The position numbers and the translations under genes were made by a program. A stretch of 64,000 bases of DNA, from positions 213,270-277,269 of the forward strand of contig NZ_JAKIKP010000005.1 of NCBI RefSeq assembly GCF_023284065.1. The letters run 5' to 3'. The stretch comes from Shewanella gaetbuli (lineage in GTDB: Bacteria > Pseudomonadota > Gammaproteobacteria > Enterobacterales > Shewanellaceae). A model generated the notes under the pieces. That model was not told the DNA's origin and did no database searches. It saw nothing but the letters and a program-made list of their open reading frames with translations. Below, piece after piece: positions 43,854-55,555 of the stretch (the first letter of the stretch is position 1; each line of letters opens with the position of its first letter).

Positions 43854-45601
43854 GCATAGGGAAAATGTCCAGACAAGCAAAGCGTAAACAAAATCCAGAA
43901 TTGATTCCATGGCGGTTATACGTTGTGGTGGGTTTTGTCATGCTGTTATTTGTGAGTTTGGTGGCTCGAGCGGCTTACATACAAATTATTGAGCCTGACA
44001 AATTACGTCACGAAAGTGATATGCGTACGTTAAGAACCACTAGTAATCAGGTGCAACGTGGGCTTATTACTGACCGCAACGGCGATATGTTGGCGGTGAG
44101 CGTGCCAGTGCGAGCGGTGTGGGCTGACCCAAAACATGCTCATGATCAAAACGCCTTTGAAGATATGCGACGTTGGCAAGCATTGGCGGATGTATTGCAA
44201 GAGCCTGTCGAAAAACTGGTTAAAAAAGTCAAACATAATCCTAAAAAACGTTTTGTGTATTTAAAACGTCAAGTCACTCCTGCGGTAGCGGATTATATTG
44301 AACAATTAAAAATTGGCGGTATTTACCTTAAATCAGAGTCCCGTCGTTATTATCCTGCTGGCGAGATTGCCGCGCAATTAATTGGTATCACCAATATAGA
44401 TGATGTCGGTATTGAAGGTATTGAGAATACTTACAACACTTGGCTTACCGGCACACCATCAAAGCAAAAAGTGCGTAAATCACGTGATGGCAGAGTAGTA
44501 GAGCGCCTAGATATTGTTCAAGAAGGCGAAAACTCCAATGATATTGTGTTGAGTATCGATCAACGTATTCAACAACTTGCTTATCGTGAGTTAAAACGCG
44601 CCACTGAAATGTATCAAGCCACTTCGGGGTCCGTTGTTGTTATTGATGTATTAACCGGTGAAGTACTCGCGATGGCGAATACGCCATCTTATAACCCTAA
44701 CTCGCGTGAAAACTTGCAATCGCATCGTATGCGTAATCGTGCATTAACCGATACCTTTGAGCCAGGCTCAACTGTTAAACCCTTTGTGGTTGCTGCCGCT
44801 TTAGAAGCGGGCACCGTTAAAGCAGATGAGCTTATTCCAACCTCACCCGGCTGGATGAGAATTGGTGGTCGTCAGGTGCGAGATTCTAACAATTATGGCG
44901 ACATGTCGTTGTCTAAAATTTTGGTCAAGTCGTCAAACGTCGGTATTAGTAAGCTGGCGTTATCTATGCCTGTTCAACAGCTATTAGGTACCTACCAATC
45001 AATGGGGTTAGGGAATTACTCTGGCATTAATTTAACTGGTGAAAGCGCTGGCTTAATTCATGACCGTCGCCGTTGGTCTGACTTTGAACGTGCAACACTT
45101 TCATTCGGCTATGGCTTCACCGCCACACCGTTACAGCTAGCAAGAATGTATGCCACGTTAGGCAGTGGTGGTGTGCTTTATCCTGTGTCTATTTTAAAGC
45201 TTAAAGAGCCGCCAGCAGGCCAGCAAGTGTTATCACAAGATGTGGCTAAATCAGTTATGCAAATGCTGGTGGGTGTTACTGAACGTGGTGGTACAGCAAC
45301 AAAAGCCCATATTGATGGTTACCCTATAGCGGGTAAAACAGGTACTAGCCGAAAAGCCATTGCTGGTGGATATGGTGATGATTATGTTGCTTTGTTTGCC
45401 GGTGTCGCACCTGTTCATAATCCAAGGTTGGCTATATCAGTGGTCATTAACGAACCTAAGGGCGATAAATATTACGGTGGTGATGTTGCAGGCCCCGCTT
45501 TTGCAAAAATCATGTCGGGAGCACTGCAAATGCTCAACGTTGAACCAATTTCAAAACGCGAAGCTGTTCAGTTAGCGTCTGCGCCAAGGAGCGCAGAATG
45601 A
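43850..45601 (+). CDS. ftsI: Penicillin-binding protein 3, septal transpeptidase FtsI
   Basis: 583 aa. One N-terminal membrane helix ([19 protein letters not shown]) precedes the dimerisation domain ([15 protein letters not shown]) and transpeptidase domain. Active-site motifs are complete: S307TVK in [12 protein letters not shown] in LVKSSNVGI and KTGT in [10 protein letters not shown]. It cross-links septal peptidoglycan in the periplasm. GTG at 43850 overlaps the ftsL stop; an ATG at 43865 is an alternative start. It ends inside the murE start codon region. Confidence 0.96.
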   Translation: MSIGKMSRQAKRKQNPELIPWRLYVVVGFVMLLFVSLVARAAYIQIIEPDKLRHESDMRTLRTTSNQVQRGLITDRNGDMLAVSVPVRAVWADPKHAHDQNAFEDMRRWQALADVLQEPVEKLVKKVKHNPKKRFVYLKRQVTPAVADYIEQLKIGGIYLKSESRRYYPAGEIAAQLIGITNIDDVGIEGIENTYNTWLTGTPSKQKVRKSRDGRVVERLDIVQEGENSNDIVLSIDQRIQQLAYRELKRATEMYQATSGSVVVIDVLTGEVLAMANTPSYNPNSRENLQSHRMRNRALTDTFEPGSTVKPFVVAAALEAGTVKADELIPTSPGWMRIGGRQVRDSNNYGDMSLSKILVKSSNVGISKLALSMPVQQLLGTYQSMGLGNYSGINLTGESAGLIHDRRRWSDFERATLSFGYGFTATPLQLARMYATLGSGGVLYPVSILKLKEPPAGQQVLSQDVAKSVMQMLVGVTERGGTATKAHIDGYPIAGKTGTSRKAIAGGYGDDYVALFAGVAPVHNPRLAISVVINEPKGDKYYGGDVAGPAFAKIMSGALQMLNVEPISKREAVQLASAPRSAE

Positions 45602-47103
45602 TGTATTTAAAAGATTTACTTGCGCCCTGGTTTCATTATGCCGGGGCTGAAACCATTAATGGACTCACATTAGATAGTCGAAATGTCAGCGAAGGGACAG
45701 TTTTTGTCGCGCTTCCAGGGCACAGTGTTGATGGAAGAAAATTTATTCAAGCCGCCATTGAAAATGGTGCAACTGCGGTGCTAGCTCATACTGACTCATC
45801 TGAGTTACACAGTAAAGTTGAGTGGGTAAACCAAACGCCTATCATTCATTTTTGCCAATTATCCCGCCAAATTTCGGCTGTCGCTGCACAGTATTATCCC
45901 GTGGCTAACACGTTAAATATTATTGGTATTACTGGTACAAATGGTAAGACTTCAGTGAGCCAAATTATTGCTCAATTAGCGACGCTGCTTAACCGGAAGT
46001 CGGCCGTTATGGGTACTCTAGGCAATGGTTTATGGGGTGAGTTAGTTGATAGCGGTAATACTACTGCCGATGCTATTACGGTAATGCAGCAATTGTCTGA
46101 ATATCAACAGCAGGGTGCTCAAGTGTGTGCCATGGAAGTTTCTAGCCATGGGCTTGTACAAGGCAGAATTGAAGCTGTGCCTTTTAAAACGGCGGTATTT
46201 ACTAATTTAAGTCGTGACCATTTAGATTATCACGGTGATATGGATGCCTATGCCGCTGCGAAGAAAAAACTGCTCAAGTTCGGTAGTTTAGCGAATGCGG
46301 TGATAAACCTTGATGATCAAGTAGGACAACAATGGTTGAAAGAAGTGGCAGACGATGCTGCGTCGAACGCCAATAATGTTGATTATTATAGCTTTAGTGT
46401 CGCCAATAGTGCTGCAGATTTTTATTGTGAAGATATTGATTTTAATCATCACGGTGTGAAAGCAACCTTAGTGTATGTTAATGCTCAGCAACAGCAGTGC
46501 AAAGCGATACTCAACTCGCCTCTACTTGGTCATTTTAATTTAGCCAATGTGATTGCTGCCATTGCCGCATTGTCATTTCAAGGTTTTGAAATATCACAAA
46601 TACTTGATGCACTTCCGCAAATAAAGCCTGTACCGGGCAGAATGGAGCGCTTTAGTAACGACACTCAAGCAACACTGGTCGTGGATTATGCTCATACTCC
46701 TGATGCGATTGAGCAAGCATTAACGGCGTTGCGAGTGCATTGTCATGGTCAGCTATGGTGTGTGTTTGGCTGTGGTGGCGACCGAGATAAAGGTAAGCGC
46801 CCTTTAATGGCACAAGCGGCTGAAAAATTTGCAGATAAAGTCATGGTTACCAGTGACAATGTGCGTAGTGAAGACCCGCAAAATATTATTAATGATGTAT
46901 TGGCAGGGTTGCAGCAACCTCAACAAGCGTTAAGTGTTGTCGATAGAATTGAAGCGATTAAACAGGTGGTTAGCTTGGCCCAGCCAGAAGACATTATTTT
47001 ACTGGCGGGCAAAGGCCACGAAACCTATCAAGAAATTGCTGGTAAACGGATTGAATATGACGAGCGTGCACTAGCGACATCTTTAATGGAGGCTAAAGTA
47101 TGA
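45598..47103 (+). CDS. murE: UDP-MurNAc-tripeptide synthetase MurE
   Basis: 501 aa cytoplasmic Mur ligase that adds the third amino acid, expected to be meso-diaminopimelate. ATP loop [13 protein letters not shown], middle-domain [11 protein letters not shown] and [12 protein letters not shown] are present. The specificity loop is SDNVRSEDP, where the usual DNPR has Val for Pro but keeps the Arg that binds diaminopimelate. AAGGAG is seven bases before the ATG; the start overlaps the ftsI stop by four bases. Confidence 0.96.
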   Translation: MMYLKDLLAPWFHYAGAETINGLTLDSRNVSEGTVFVALPGHSVDGRKFIQAAIENGATAVLAHTDSSELHSKVEWVNQTPIIHFCQLSRQISAVAAQYYPVANTLNIIGITGTNGKTSVSQIIAQLATLLNRKSAVMGTLGNGLWGELVDSGNTTADAITVMQQLSEYQQQGAQVCAMEVSSHGLVQGRIEAVPFKTAVFTNLSRDHLDYHGDMDAYAAAKKKLLKFGSLANAVINLDDQVGQQWLKEVADDAASNANNVDYYSFSVANSAADFYCEDIDFNHHGVKATLVYVNAQQQQCKAILNSPLLGHFNLANVIAAIAALSFQGFEISQILDALPQIKPVPGRMERFSNDTQATLVVDYAHTPDAIEQALTALRVHCHGQLWCVFGCGGDRDKGKRPLMAQAAEKFADKVMVTSDNVRSEDPQNIINDVLAGLQQPQQALSVVDRIEAIKQVVSLAQPEDIILLAGKGHETYQEIAGKRIEYDERALATSLMEAKV

Positions 47104-48473
47104 TTACGCTTTCATTAAGTCAAATTGCCGCTGCGTTAAACGGTCAGTTAGTGGGTGACGATATCACTATTAATGCGGTTAGCACTGACAGCCGAGCTTT
47201 CACAGGCGACGGTTTATTTATTGCTCTTAAAGGCGAACGTTTTGACGCGCATAACTTTGCGGCCAGCGCAGTTGATAATGGCGCTAAAGCCTTGTTAGTT
47301 GAAAAACAGCTGGATGTCAGTGTTCCTCAAATTGTTGTTAACAACAGCCATACAGCATTAGGTGAACTCGGGGCATTAGTTCGCAAAATTGTTGCCCCTA
47401 TTTCAGTCGCACTGACCGGCTCAAACGGTAAAACCAGTGTAAAAGAAATAGTGGCCACTATTTTAAGCCAGCAGTTTCAAGTGTTGTTTACTGCGGGTAA
47501 TTTTAATAATGATATTGGTGTGCCATTAACCTTGCTACGGTTAACTCAAGGCGATCAATATGGCGTGTTTGAGTTAGGTGCCAATCACAAAGGTGAGATT
47601 GACTACACCAGTCATTTAGTGCAACCCACGGTTGCGCTAGTGAACAATATCGGCAGTGCTCATTTGGAAGGCTTTGGTTCTGTAGAAGGTATTGCTCACG
47701 CCAAGGCGGAAATATTTAATCATTTAGCTGAAGATGGTGTGGCCATTATTAATGCTGATGATGCCTTTTGCGACTTCATGTTAGATAAAACAGCAGCCTA
47801 TAAGCAGCTGACCTTTTCTCGAGACTCTGCAGTTGACGCGGATGTATCTGCAAGTGACATACAGCCAGATGATAACGGCTGCTATCAATTTACATTGAAG
47901 TATTTATCACAAACCGCTGAGGTTAAATTGCCTCTAGCGGGTATTCATCAGGTCAGCAATGCCTTAGCAGCTAGTGCCATTTGTTTAGCGCTTGGATTAG
48001 ATATTGCAAAGATTATTAGCGGTTTAAGTCAATTACAACCTGTTAAAGGCAGAATGATGCCTATCACCTTCGGGCGTTTTGTTGTGGTTGATGATAGTTA
48101 CAATGCCAACCCTAGTTCAGTTGGGGTTGCGATAAATTGGTTGCAACAACGTGACCATTATCGCTGTTTAGTGCTGGGAGATTTGGGTGAATTAGGGGAC
48201 AATGCTCCCCTTTTGCATGAACAACTTGGCCAACAAGCAAAACAGGCCAATATAGATGCACTATTTTGCTGTGGTACATTGTCCGCAAGTGCGAGTCAGG
48301 CTTTTGGTTGCCCGCATTATGCAGACATTACTGAGTTATCTGCAGCATTAATTAAACAGTTAAATCAACTGCCAGGACAGGCAACGATTTTAGTTAAAGG
48401 TTCTCGAAGCGCTGCAATGGAGCGCGTTATCGACAAGTTATCAGATGCCTTCGGGCGTGGGGAGTTAGTGTAG
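47100..48473 (+). CDS. murF: UDP-MurNAc-tripeptide:D-Ala-D-Ala ligase MurF
   Basis: 457 aa. It completes the pentapeptide by adding D-Ala-D-Ala. The ATP loop is [36 protein letters not shown] and [13 protein letters not shown] are family blocks. It starts with ATGA overlap at murE and is directly followed by mraY. Confidence 0.96.
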   Translation: MITLSLSQIAAALNGQLVGDDITINAVSTDSRAFTGDGLFIALKGERFDAHNFAASAVDNGAKALLVEKQLDVSVPQIVVNNSHTALGELGALVRKIVAPISVALTGSNGKTSVKEIVATILSQQFQVLFTAGNFNNDIGVPLTLLRLTQGDQYGVFELGANHKGEIDYTSHLVQPTVALVNNIGSAHLEGFGSVEGIAHAKAEIFNHLAEDGVAIINADDAFCDFMLDKTAAYKQLTFSRDSAVDADVSASDIQPDDNGCYQFTLKYLSQTAEVKLPLAGIHQVSNALAASAICLALGLDIAKIISGLSQLQPVKGRMMPITFGRFVVVDDSYNANPSSVGVAINWLQQRDHYRCLVLGDLGELGDNAPLLHEQLGQQAKQANIDALFCCGTLSASASQAFGCPHYADITELSAALIKQLNQLPGQATILVKGSRSAAMERVIDKLSDAFGRGELV

Positions 48474-49556
48474 ATGCTGGTTTATCTGGCCGAGTATTTA
48501 ACCCAGTTTTATAGTGGGTTTAACGTTTTTTCATATGTAACGTTTAGGGCCATTTTAGGGTTGTTAACCGCATTGGTGTTCAGCTTATGGTGGGGCCCCA
48601 AACTGATTGAACGTTTGCAATTGTTGCAAATTGGACAAGTGGTTCGAAATGATGGCCCTGAGTCCCACTTTAGCAAGCGTGGAACGCCAACAATGGGGGG
48701 AATCCTTATTCTGGCGGGTATTTTTATCAGCGTATTGCTATGGGGCGATTTATCAAGTCGATACGTACTTGTAATGCTGTTTGTATTAGCTGCGTTTGGT
48801 GGTATTGGCTTCTTAGATGACTATCTAAAGGTCGTTAAAAAAGACTCTAAAGGCTTAATTGCTCGTTGGAAGTATGCTTCGCAATCTATTGCTGCATTAA
48901 TCGTGGCGTTTTTCTTGTATTCATCAGCCTCTTTACCGGGTGAAACTCAATTAGTGGTGCCGTTTTTTAAAGATGTGATGCCACAGTTAGGCTTCTTATT
49001 CATCTTTTTAGCTTACTTCACGATTGTTGGAGCCAGTAATGCGGTTAATTTAACCGACGGACTAGACGGTTTAGCCATTATGCCAACGGTGATGGTGGCA
49101 GGTGCGTTTGCGTTGGTTGCGTATTTATCAGGCCATGCTCAGTTTGCCAACTATTTGCATATTCCACACTTACCACAAGCGGGTGAACTAGTGATTGTTT
49201 GTACTGCAATTGTAGGGGCTGGCTTAGGTTTTTTATGGTTTAACACTTATCCTGCACAAGTGTTTATGGGGGATGTTGGCTCATTAGCACTAGGTGCGGC
49301 TTTAGGTACCATCGCTGTTTTAGTGCGCCAAGAGATCTTGCTCGTGATTATGGGCGGGGTGTTTGTGATGGAAACCGTGTCGGTTATTTTACAGGTTGGT
49401 TCATATAAGCTGCGCGGGCAACGTATTTTCCGCATGGCACCAATTCATCATCATTATGAATTAAAAGGTTGGCCAGAACCGCGAGTCATTGTGCGTTTCT
49501 GGATTATTTCATTATTCCTTGTGTTATTAGGTCTAGCGACCTTGAAGTTAAGGTAA
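48474..49556 (+). CDS. mraY: Phospho-MurNAc-pentapeptide translocase MraY
   Basis: 360 aa with ten membrane helices, the same length as E. coli MraY. It transfers phospho-MurNAc-pentapeptide to undecaprenyl phosphate (lipid I). Motifs: [30 protein letters not shown] (Asp pair), [13 protein letters not shown] and [15 protein letters not shown] (His cluster). The ATG follows the murF stop without a gap. Confidence 0.97.
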   Translation: MLVYLAEYLTQFYSGFNVFSYVTFRAILGLLTALVFSLWWGPKLIERLQLLQIGQVVRNDGPESHFSKRGTPTMGGILILAGIFISVLLWGDLSSRYVLVMLFVLAAFGGIGFLDDYLKVVKKDSKGLIARWKYASQSIAALIVAFFLYSSASLPGETQLVVPFFKDVMPQLGFLFIFLAYFTIVGASNAVNLTDGLDGLAIMPTVMVAGAFALVAYLSGHAQFANYLHIPHLPQAGELVIVCTAIVGAGLGFLWFNTYPAQVFMGDVGSLALGAALGTIAVLVRQEILLVIMGGVFVMETVSVILQVGSYKLRGQRIFRMAPIHHHYELKGWPEPRVIVRFWIISLFLVLLGLATLKLR

Positions 49557-49562
49557 GTCATT

Positions 49563-50882
49563 ATGCAGTCAACTTATACGCACATTGTTTTAGGACTGGG
49601 AGCGACAGGGCTTTCTGTTGTGCGTTATTTAGTGGCGCAAGGTATTAAGCCTTTAGTTATGGATAGCCGTCGTCGTCCACCGGGTGTTGATGTGCTTAAT
49701 ACTGAGTTTGCTGATATTGAGTTAATTGCAGGTGGTTTTGATTGCCGGTACTTGGTACAAGCTAGCCAAATTATTATTAGCCCGGGCATTGCTCCAGATA
49801 CACCAGAAATTCAAGCCGCAAAAGATATGGGCATTGAAGTGATTGGTGATGTGGAATTGTTTGCCAGAGCGGTGGCAGATAGAAAACCTTGTGTTATTGG
49901 TATTACGGGATCAAACGGTAAATCAACCGTCACCACGCTAGTACATGACATGTTGGCTGAAGCCGGTTTAAAAGCGGTTATGGGCGGTAATATTGGTATT
50001 CCAGCCTTAGATTTGCTCGCAACAGATGCTGACTTTTTTGTGCTCGAATTATCTAGTTTTCAACTGGAAACCACCTATTCATTAAATTGTATCGCTGGCA
50101 CATGTTTAAATATCAGTGAAGATCATATGGATCGCTACTGCAGTATTTCAACTTACCGTGAAGCTAAGTTAAGCCTTTATCCGCAATGTAAATTTGTCAT
50201 GTTTAACCGCGATGATGAGTTAACGTTCCCATTTGAACCTATGAACCAAAATACATTTGGTTTAGGTGTGCCAGAGGGCGATGAGTGGGGGATAAGTGAT
50301 GGCAAAATATTTCATGGTGACAGTGAAATTATCAACCTGAACGATGTGAGCTTAATTGGCTCGCATAACCATGCCAATGTACTAGCGGCAATGGCGTTAG
50401 TGGATGCTTGCGGTGTTGAAAAAGAAGCGCTAGTCACTGTAGCGAGTCAATTTAAAGGGTTAAGTCATCGTTGTGAGTTAGTCGCTGTGGTAGATGGCGT
50501 GACTTACATTAATGACTCTAAAGCTACTAACGTGGGAGCTACCGTTGCTGCTTTAGAAGGGCTTAATACTCATTTAGGCGATGTCTTTTTGATTGCGGGT
50601 GGCGATGGTAAAGGGGCTGACTTTAAACCGTTAACAACTGCACTTGAGCATGTTTCTAAAGTCATTTGTTTGGGTAAAGACGGTCCTAAAATTGCCAAGC
50701 TAAAACAAGACAGTTTACAAGTTTCTTCAATGAAAGAAGCAGTTGACGCCGCAGCTGAATTAGCTTTTTCTGGTGATATTGTGTTGTTATCCCCGGCCTG
50801 TGCCAGCTTAGATATGTATAAAAACTTTATGGCTAGAGGTGACGACTTTAAACAGTGTGTGGAGCAACTTGATGGCCAGTAA
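49563..50882 (+). CDS. murD: UDP-MurNAc-L-Ala:D-Glu ligase MurD
   Basis: 439 aa. It adds D-glutamate to UDP-MurNAc-L-alanine. Domain 1 is GLGATGLSVVRYL, the ATP loop GITGSNGKSTVTTL, then ELSSFQLETT, NISEDHMDRY, and C-terminal NDSKATN and LLSPACASLDMYKNFMARGDDF. Its end overlaps the ftsW start by 11 bases. Confidence 0.96.
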   Translation: MQSTYTHIVLGLGATGLSVVRYLVAQGIKPLVMDSRRRPPGVDVLNTEFADIELIAGGFDCRYLVQASQIIISPGIAPDTPEIQAAKDMGIEVIGDVELFARAVADRKPCVIGITGSNGKSTVTTLVHDMLAEAGLKAVMGGNIGIPALDLLATDADFFVLELSSFQLETTYSLNCIAGTCLNISEDHMDRYCSISTYREAKLSLYPQCKFVMFNRDDELTFPFEPMNQNTFGLGVPEGDEWGISDGKIFHGDSEIINLNDVSLIGSHNHANVLAAMALVDACGVEKEALVTVASQFKGLSHRCELVAVVDGVTYINDSKATNVGATVAALEGLNTHLGDVFLIAGGDGKGADFKPLTTALEHVSKVICLGKDGPKIAKLKQDSLQVSSMKEAVDAAAELAFSGDIVLLSPACASLDMYKNFMARGDDFKQCVEQLDGQ

Positions 50883-52086
50883 TGAGCAGCAGTTAAGCTT
50901 GTTCAAACAAGGGCTACAAAGTCTTTGGCCATCATTGCTGAGTGAGCAAAAAGCGCCCAGCATGCAGCTGTATGATAGAACTTTTATTATTGCCGTGTTT
51001 GGGTTGATGCTATTTGGTTTTGTCATGGTGATGTCTGCCTCAATGCCTGAAGCAGAAAAACTCACTGGCAACCCGTTTCACTTTATTTATCGGCATGTTT
51101 TCTATTTGCTGGGTTGTGTTGTTATTGCAGGATTTGTGCTGAAGTTTGAAGTGAGCTACTGGGAAAAAAACAGTGGCATGCTGATGATAGCGGTATTGGT
51201 TTTATTGTTTGCGGTATTAGTTGTTGGTACTTCAGTTAACGGCGCTAGAAGGTGGCTTAGTGTTGGGCCTATTCGAATACAAGTAGCAGAAATAGCAAAG
51301 TTTGTTTTTATTGTGTACATGGCGGGTTACTTAGTTCGTCGGCATGGCGAGTTAAGGGAAAATAGAAAGGGATTTTATAAGCCCATTGGGGTTTATGGCC
51401 TATTTGCAGTGTTGATTTTATTACAACCTGACTTAGGTACGGTAGTGGTGCTGTTTGTGTGCACAGTAAGCCTGTTGTTTTTAGCTGGCGCCAGAATTAT
51501 CGACTTTATGGTGTTGATATTGTTGGGTGTGGCAACCTTTGTGTTGTTAGTGCTCTTTGAGCCATATCGTATGCGACGGGTTACCTCATTTATGGACCCA
51601 TGGGATGACCCCTTTGGTAGTGGATACCAATTAACTCAATCCCTTATGGCTTATGGACGTGGTGATTGGTTAGGTCAGGGGTTAGGTAACAGTATTCAGA
51701 AACTGGCCTATTTGCCTGAAGCACATACCGACTTTATTTTTGCGGTGATCGGTGAAGAGTTAGGGTTTGTCGGCATTATTTTTGTGCTAATCGTATTGTT
51801 TTTTATAGCTCTTAGAGCCATTCGATTAGGCAACTTATGTTTAAAAATGCAACGTCCATTTGAAGGGTATCTTGCCTATGGCGTGGGTATTTGGATTTGT
51901 TTTCAAACCGTAGTAAATGTAGGCGCGAGTATCGGTATGCTTCCCACTAAAGGGCTCACATTGCCTTTTATTAGTTATGGCGGAAGTAGTTTATGGGTAA
52001 TGACCGCAGCAGTGATGTTGTTGGTAAGAATCGATCATGAAAGGCGCGTAAGTGAAATTCAAGCAATACAAGGGAGAGCAAAGTAA
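50872..52086 (+). CDS. ftsW: Septal peptidoglycan polymerase FtsW
   Basis: 404 aa from the ATG at 50872 (GGAG upstream); an earlier GTG at 50839 lies deeper in murD and is less likely. It is a SEDS-family protein with ten membrane helices. Motifs: NGARRWLSVGPIRIQVAEIAKF, QPDLGTVVVL (catalytic Asp), LPEAHTDFIFAVIGEELGF and GLTLPFISYGGSSL. It polymerises septal glycan with FtsI. The stop overlaps murG as TAATG. Confidence 0.95.
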   Translation: MASNEQQLSLFKQGLQSLWPSLLSEQKAPSMQLYDRTFIIAVFGLMLFGFVMVMSASMPEAEKLTGNPFHFIYRHVFYLLGCVVIAGFVLKFEVSYWEKNSGMLMIAVLVLLFAVLVVGTSVNGARRWLSVGPIRIQVAEIAKFVFIVYMAGYLVRRHGELRENRKGFYKPIGVYGLFAVLILLQPDLGTVVVLFVCTVSLLFLAGARIIDFMVLILLGVATFVLLVLFEPYRMRRVTSFMDPWDDPFGSGYQLTQSLMAYGRGDWLGQGLGNSIQKLAYLPEAHTDFIFAVIGEELGFVGIIFVLIVLFFIALRAIRLGNLCLKMQRPFEGYLAYGVGIWICFQTVVNVGASIGMLPTKGLTLPFISYGGSSLWVMTAAVMLLVRIDHERRVSEIQAIQGRAK

Positions 52087-53204
52087 TGACGCCTAATAGT
52101 AGTGCCGTTGCATATAACGACTCTCCCAAATTATTAGTGATGGCTGGTGGTACAGGAGGCCATGTATTTCCTGCATTAGCTGTAGCGAAATATTTAGCTG
52201 AAAAAGGTTGGCAAGTAAGGTGGTTAGGTACAGCAGATAGAATGGAGGCTCGGTTAGTGCCGCAGTATGGCTTTGATATTGAGTTTATCGATATTAAAGG
52301 AGTACGAGGCAATGGCTTGCTGAGGAAATTGGCAGCACCGTTCAAAATCATCCAATCAATTATTCAAGCTAAAGCGGTAATTGATGATTTTAAGCCAGAC
52401 GTAGTTCTTGGTATGGGGGGCTTTGCCAGTGGTCCAGGTGGTGTTGCCGCCAAGCTTGCTGGAATACCTGTGGTGTTGCATGAGCAAAATGCTATTCCCG
52501 GGTTAACCAATAAATTGCTGTCAAAGATTGCCACCAAAGTGTTGTGTGCGTTTGACAATACCTTTGCTGCAGATTTGAAAAATGTTGAAGTGGTAGGAAA
52601 CCCTATCAGGCAAGAGTTAGTGACCTTGGGTAGCAGTGATAAACACCTGAATACCTCAGCATTAAAAGTACTGGTTGTAGGCGGTAGTTTAGGCGCAAAA
52701 GTGTTTAATGATACGTTACCGCATGCGATATCGGATATCGCGAAACGCCATTTAATTACGGTTTGGCATCAAGTAGGTAAAAACAATGTCGAGCCAGTTA
52801 AAGCCGTGTACCAGAACGTTAACCAGTTAGATAAGGTTAACGTTGCTGAGTTTATTGATGACATGGAAGCGGCTTACCGCTGGGCAGATGTGGTTGTTTG
52901 TCGCTCAGGCGCATTAACCGTTTCAGAATTAGCGGCTGTTGGTTTACCTAGCATATTGGTGCCATATCCACATGCAGTAGATGATCATCAAACTAAAAAT
53001 GCGTCGGTATTAGTTAATGCTGAAGCCGGTATCTTAATACCACAAAATGAATTTAATGCAGACCTGCTTGCAGATAAATTGCAGCAGTTTGCCAGTGACA
53101 GACAAGTTTTACGCCAAATGGGGCAAAAAGCTCGAGGTGTTGCCGTTTTAGATGCCACTAAAAGAGTGGCAGACATATGCACCTTAGTAGCTAAAAAGGG
53201 TTGA
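52086..53204 (+). CDS. murG: Lipid II synthase MurG
   Basis: 372 aa GT-B glycosyltransferase on the inner face of the membrane; it adds GlcNAc from UDP-GlcNAc to lipid I. The G-loops are [16 protein letters not shown] and [42 protein letters not shown], and [19 protein letters not shown] (donor binding) follow. Confidence 0.97.
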   Translation: MTPNSSAVAYNDSPKLLVMAGGTGGHVFPALAVAKYLAEKGWQVRWLGTADRMEARLVPQYGFDIEFIDIKGVRGNGLLRKLAAPFKIIQSIIQAKAVIDDFKPDVVLGMGGFASGPGGVAAKLAGIPVVLHEQNAIPGLTNKLLSKIATKVLCAFDNTFAADLKNVEVVGNPIRQELVTLGSSDKHLNTSALKVLVVGGSLGAKVFNDTLPHAISDIAKRHLITVWHQVGKNNVEPVKAVYQNVNQLDKVNVAEFIDDMEAAYRWADVVVCRSGALTVSELAAVGLPSILVPYPHAVDDHQTKNASVLVNAEAGILIPQNEFNADLLADKLQQFASDRQVLRQMGQKARGVAVLDATKRVADICTLVAKKG

Positions 53205-53205
53205 A

Positions 53206-54672
53206 ATGACAAAGACAGAAAAGTATGCACAGTTAAGAAGCATGATCCCAGAAATGAGACGGATCAAGCGTATCCACTTTGTCGGCATTGGCGGTGCTGG
53301 CATGGGTGGTATTGCAGAAGTATTAGTGAACGAAGGCTACAAAATTAGTGGTTCAGACATTGCGACCAACAGTGTCACTGAGCGTTTAGCCAAGTTAGGT
53401 GCACGAATTATTATTGGTCACCAAGCCGAAAATGTTGCCGGTGTGGATGTGGTTGTGGTGTCAACGGCAATTGATAAGCAAAACCCTGAAATCATTGCCG
53501 CTCAAGATAACCGTACTCCAATAGTACGTAGAGCTGAAATGTTGGCAGAGTTGATGCGTTATCGCCATGGTGTGGCTATTGCCGGTACGCATGGTAAAAC
53601 CACAACAACCAGTTTAATTGCCAGTATTTATGGGCAAGCAGAGCGTGACCCAACATTTGTTATTGGTGGCTTATTAAATAGTGCAGGCACCAATGCTCGC
53701 TTAGGTAACAGCCGTTATTTAATCGCTGAAGCCGATGAAAGTGACGCAAGTTTCTTACATTTGCAGCCTATGGTGAGTGTTGTTACCAACATTGAAGCAG
53801 ATCATATGGATACCTATGGTGGCGACTTTGAAGTGTTGAAAAACACCTTTGTTGAGTTTCTACATAACTTGCCATTTTACGGCGTAGCAGTGATGTGTAT
53901 TGATGACCCAGTGATTGGTGAAATCATCCCGCGAGTTGGGCGTCAGGTGGTGACTTATGGCTTCAGCGAAGAAGCAGATGTCAGAGCCAGTAACTTTGTT
54001 CAACAAGGCCATCAATCACGCTTTACGGTACACAGAAAAGATAAGCCTGAGCTTAATATAGTGTTGAACCTACCAGGGCAACACAACGTGTTGAACTCAC
54101 TGGCTGCAATTGCGGTCGCCAGTGAAGATGACATCGATGATGCATCAATTGTGCAAGCGCTTGCTGAGTTTGAAGGTATCGGCCGTCGATTCCAGCATTT
54201 AGGCGAATATGACACTCCTAACGGCAAAGTGATGTTAGTTGATGACTACGGACATCACCCAAGTGAAGTGCTAGCAACAATCAAAGCGGTTAGAGCCGGC
54301 TGGCCTGAAAAGCGCTTAGTGATGGCTTACCAGCCTCATAGATATAGCCGTACACGTGACTTATACGAAGACTTTGTTGACGTATTATCACAGGTAGATT
54401 GTTTATTACTGTTAGATGTTTATGCTGCTGGAGAAAATGTCATTCCAGGTGCTGATGGACGCGCATTATGTCGTTCAATTCGGGTTAGAGGACAAATGGA
54501 TCCGATATTTGTGGCAGAGCCAGGCCAGTTGGCAGGGATGTTACCTGATGTATTACAAGAAGGTGATTTACTGTTAACCCAAGGTGCGGGCAATATTGGG
54601 GCCTTGTCACGAGAATTGGCATTGACCCAGTTAGGGTTTTGTTTAGCGAAAGATAACAATGACGCTGAGTAG
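53206..54672 (+). CDS. murC: UDP-MurNAc:L-alanine ligase MurC
   Basis: 488 aa. It adds L-alanine to UDP-MurNAc. N-terminal [21 protein letters not shown] loop [39 protein letters not shown] and YGHHPSEV are all present. AAGGG is six bases before the ATG. No ddlB follows; the next gene, ftsQ, begins after a 112-base gap. Confidence 0.97.
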   Translation: MTKTEKYAQLRSMIPEMRRIKRIHFVGIGGAGMGGIAEVLVNEGYKISGSDIATNSVTERLAKLGARIIIGHQAENVAGVDVVVVSTAIDKQNPEIIAAQDNRTPIVRRAEMLAELMRYRHGVAIAGTHGKTTTTSLIASIYGQAERDPTFVIGGLLNSAGTNARLGNSRYLIAEADESDASFLHLQPMVSVVTNIEADHMDTYGGDFEVLKNTFVEFLHNLPFYGVAVMCIDDPVIGEIIPRVGRQVVTYGFSEEADVRASNFVQQGHQSRFTVHRKDKPELNIVLNLPGQHNVLNSLAAIAVASEDDIDDASIVQALAEFEGIGRRFQHLGEYDTPNGKVMLVDDYGHHPSEVLATIKAVRAGWPEKRLVMAYQPHRYSRTRDLYEDFVDVLSQVDCLLLLDVYAAGENVIPGADGRALCRSIRVRGQMDPIFVAEPGQLAGMLPDVLQEGDLLLTQGAGNIGALSRELALTQLGFCLAKDNNDAE

Positions 54673-54728
54673 TTTTTATACAGCTATGCGGTTGAAAAAT
54701 CGTGCTTTTATACGGTCATTAAGCACTA

Positions 54729-54734
54729 TATAAT
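54729..54734 (+). promoter_or_regulatory. Possible promoter for ftsQAZ
   Basis: A perfect TATAAT lies in the murC-ftsQ gap, 50 bases before ftsQ. The -35 candidate at standard spacing (TTTTAT) is weak. A six-pair hairpin (TGGCCG with CGGCCA) follows. This is the only clear gap in the otherwise packed cluster, so a local promoter is plausible. Confidence 0.35.
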
Positions 54735-54784
54735 GGCCGGTTTGTTGCCTAGATATCATCGGCCAAAATCGGGAGTGACTATCG

Positions 54785-55555
54785 GTGTCGTGGAGTGAAA
54801 AAGGACGCCAGTTAAAACAGAGACTCAAGCGAATAGATTGGTATTTGTCTTTGGGGTTATTGTTTTTACTCAGTGTGTTAGCCACATTCGCATGGGGTGG
54901 GATAAAACTTCATGAATTGTTAAATGATGCTGACGCTTTGCCGATAGAAGCGGTTGCGATTAAAGGTGAGCGAAAGTTCACTACGGATGAAGAAATTCAA
55001 ACGGCTTTGCAGTCGCTAATGCAAAGTAGTTTTTTCAACGCCGACATTGTTGATGTGCAACATGCGCTAGAAGATTTGCCCTGGGTTTACAAGGTGTCTG
55101 TAAGACGTGAGTGGCCAGCAAAGTTCAAAGTGACATTGCAAGAGCAACAAGCCGTGGCGCATTGGAATGAAGAGGCTTGGTTGAATATTCATGGTGAAGT
55201 GTTTGATGCTCTAGCACAGGCAGAGTTGATTGATTTACCGAAGCTTTCTGGCCCTGATGATATGGCCGAAGCCGTGCTAACCAGTTTTATACAGCTTGAC
55301 GAGTTATTAACAATTAATGGCTTCAAGTTGGCAAGTTTACGATTAAGTCCACGTCATGCGTGGCAAGCCGAATTGGCAAATGGAATAAAAATAGAGCTTG
55401 GACGTGAGGATAAAATGACTCGAATACAGCGTTTTATTAATGCCTATCCGACATTAGTTAACAGTGATAAGACTGTTGCAAAAGTCGACTTACGTTATGA
55501 CACAGGCTTTGCCGTCGGTTGGGATGAGACCAATAAGAGAACTGAAAATAAATGA
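54785..55555 (+). CDS. ftsQ: Cell-division protein FtsQ
   Basis: 256 aa with GTG start; GGGAG lies ten bases upstream. A cytoplasmic tail, one membrane helix (WYLSLGLLFLLSVLATFAWGG), then the POTRA domain (PIEAVAIKGERKFTTDEEIQTAL, LEDLPWVYKVSVRREWPAKFKVTLQEQQAVAHWN) and the beta domain (KVDLRYDTGFAVGW). It links early and late divisome proteins. It overlaps ftsA by ATGA. Confidence 0.94.
   Translation: MSWSEKGRQLKQRLKRIDWYLSLGLLFLLSVLATFAWGGIKLHELLNDADALPIEAVAIKGERKFTTDEEIQTALQSLMQSSFFNADIVDVQHALEDLPWVYKVSVRREWPAKFKVTLQEQQAVAHWNEEAWLNIHGEVFDALAQAELIDLPKLSGPDDMAEAVLTSFIQLDELLTINGFKLASLRLSPRHAWQAELANGIKIELGREDKMTRIQRFINAYPTLVNSDKTVAKVDLRYDTGFAVGWDETNKRTENK

Noticed and set aside
54673..54784. 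Remnant of ddlB between murC and ftsQ
   Set aside because: The 112-base gap shows no D-Ala-D-Ala ligase motif in any frame; the gene is simply absent from the cluster.
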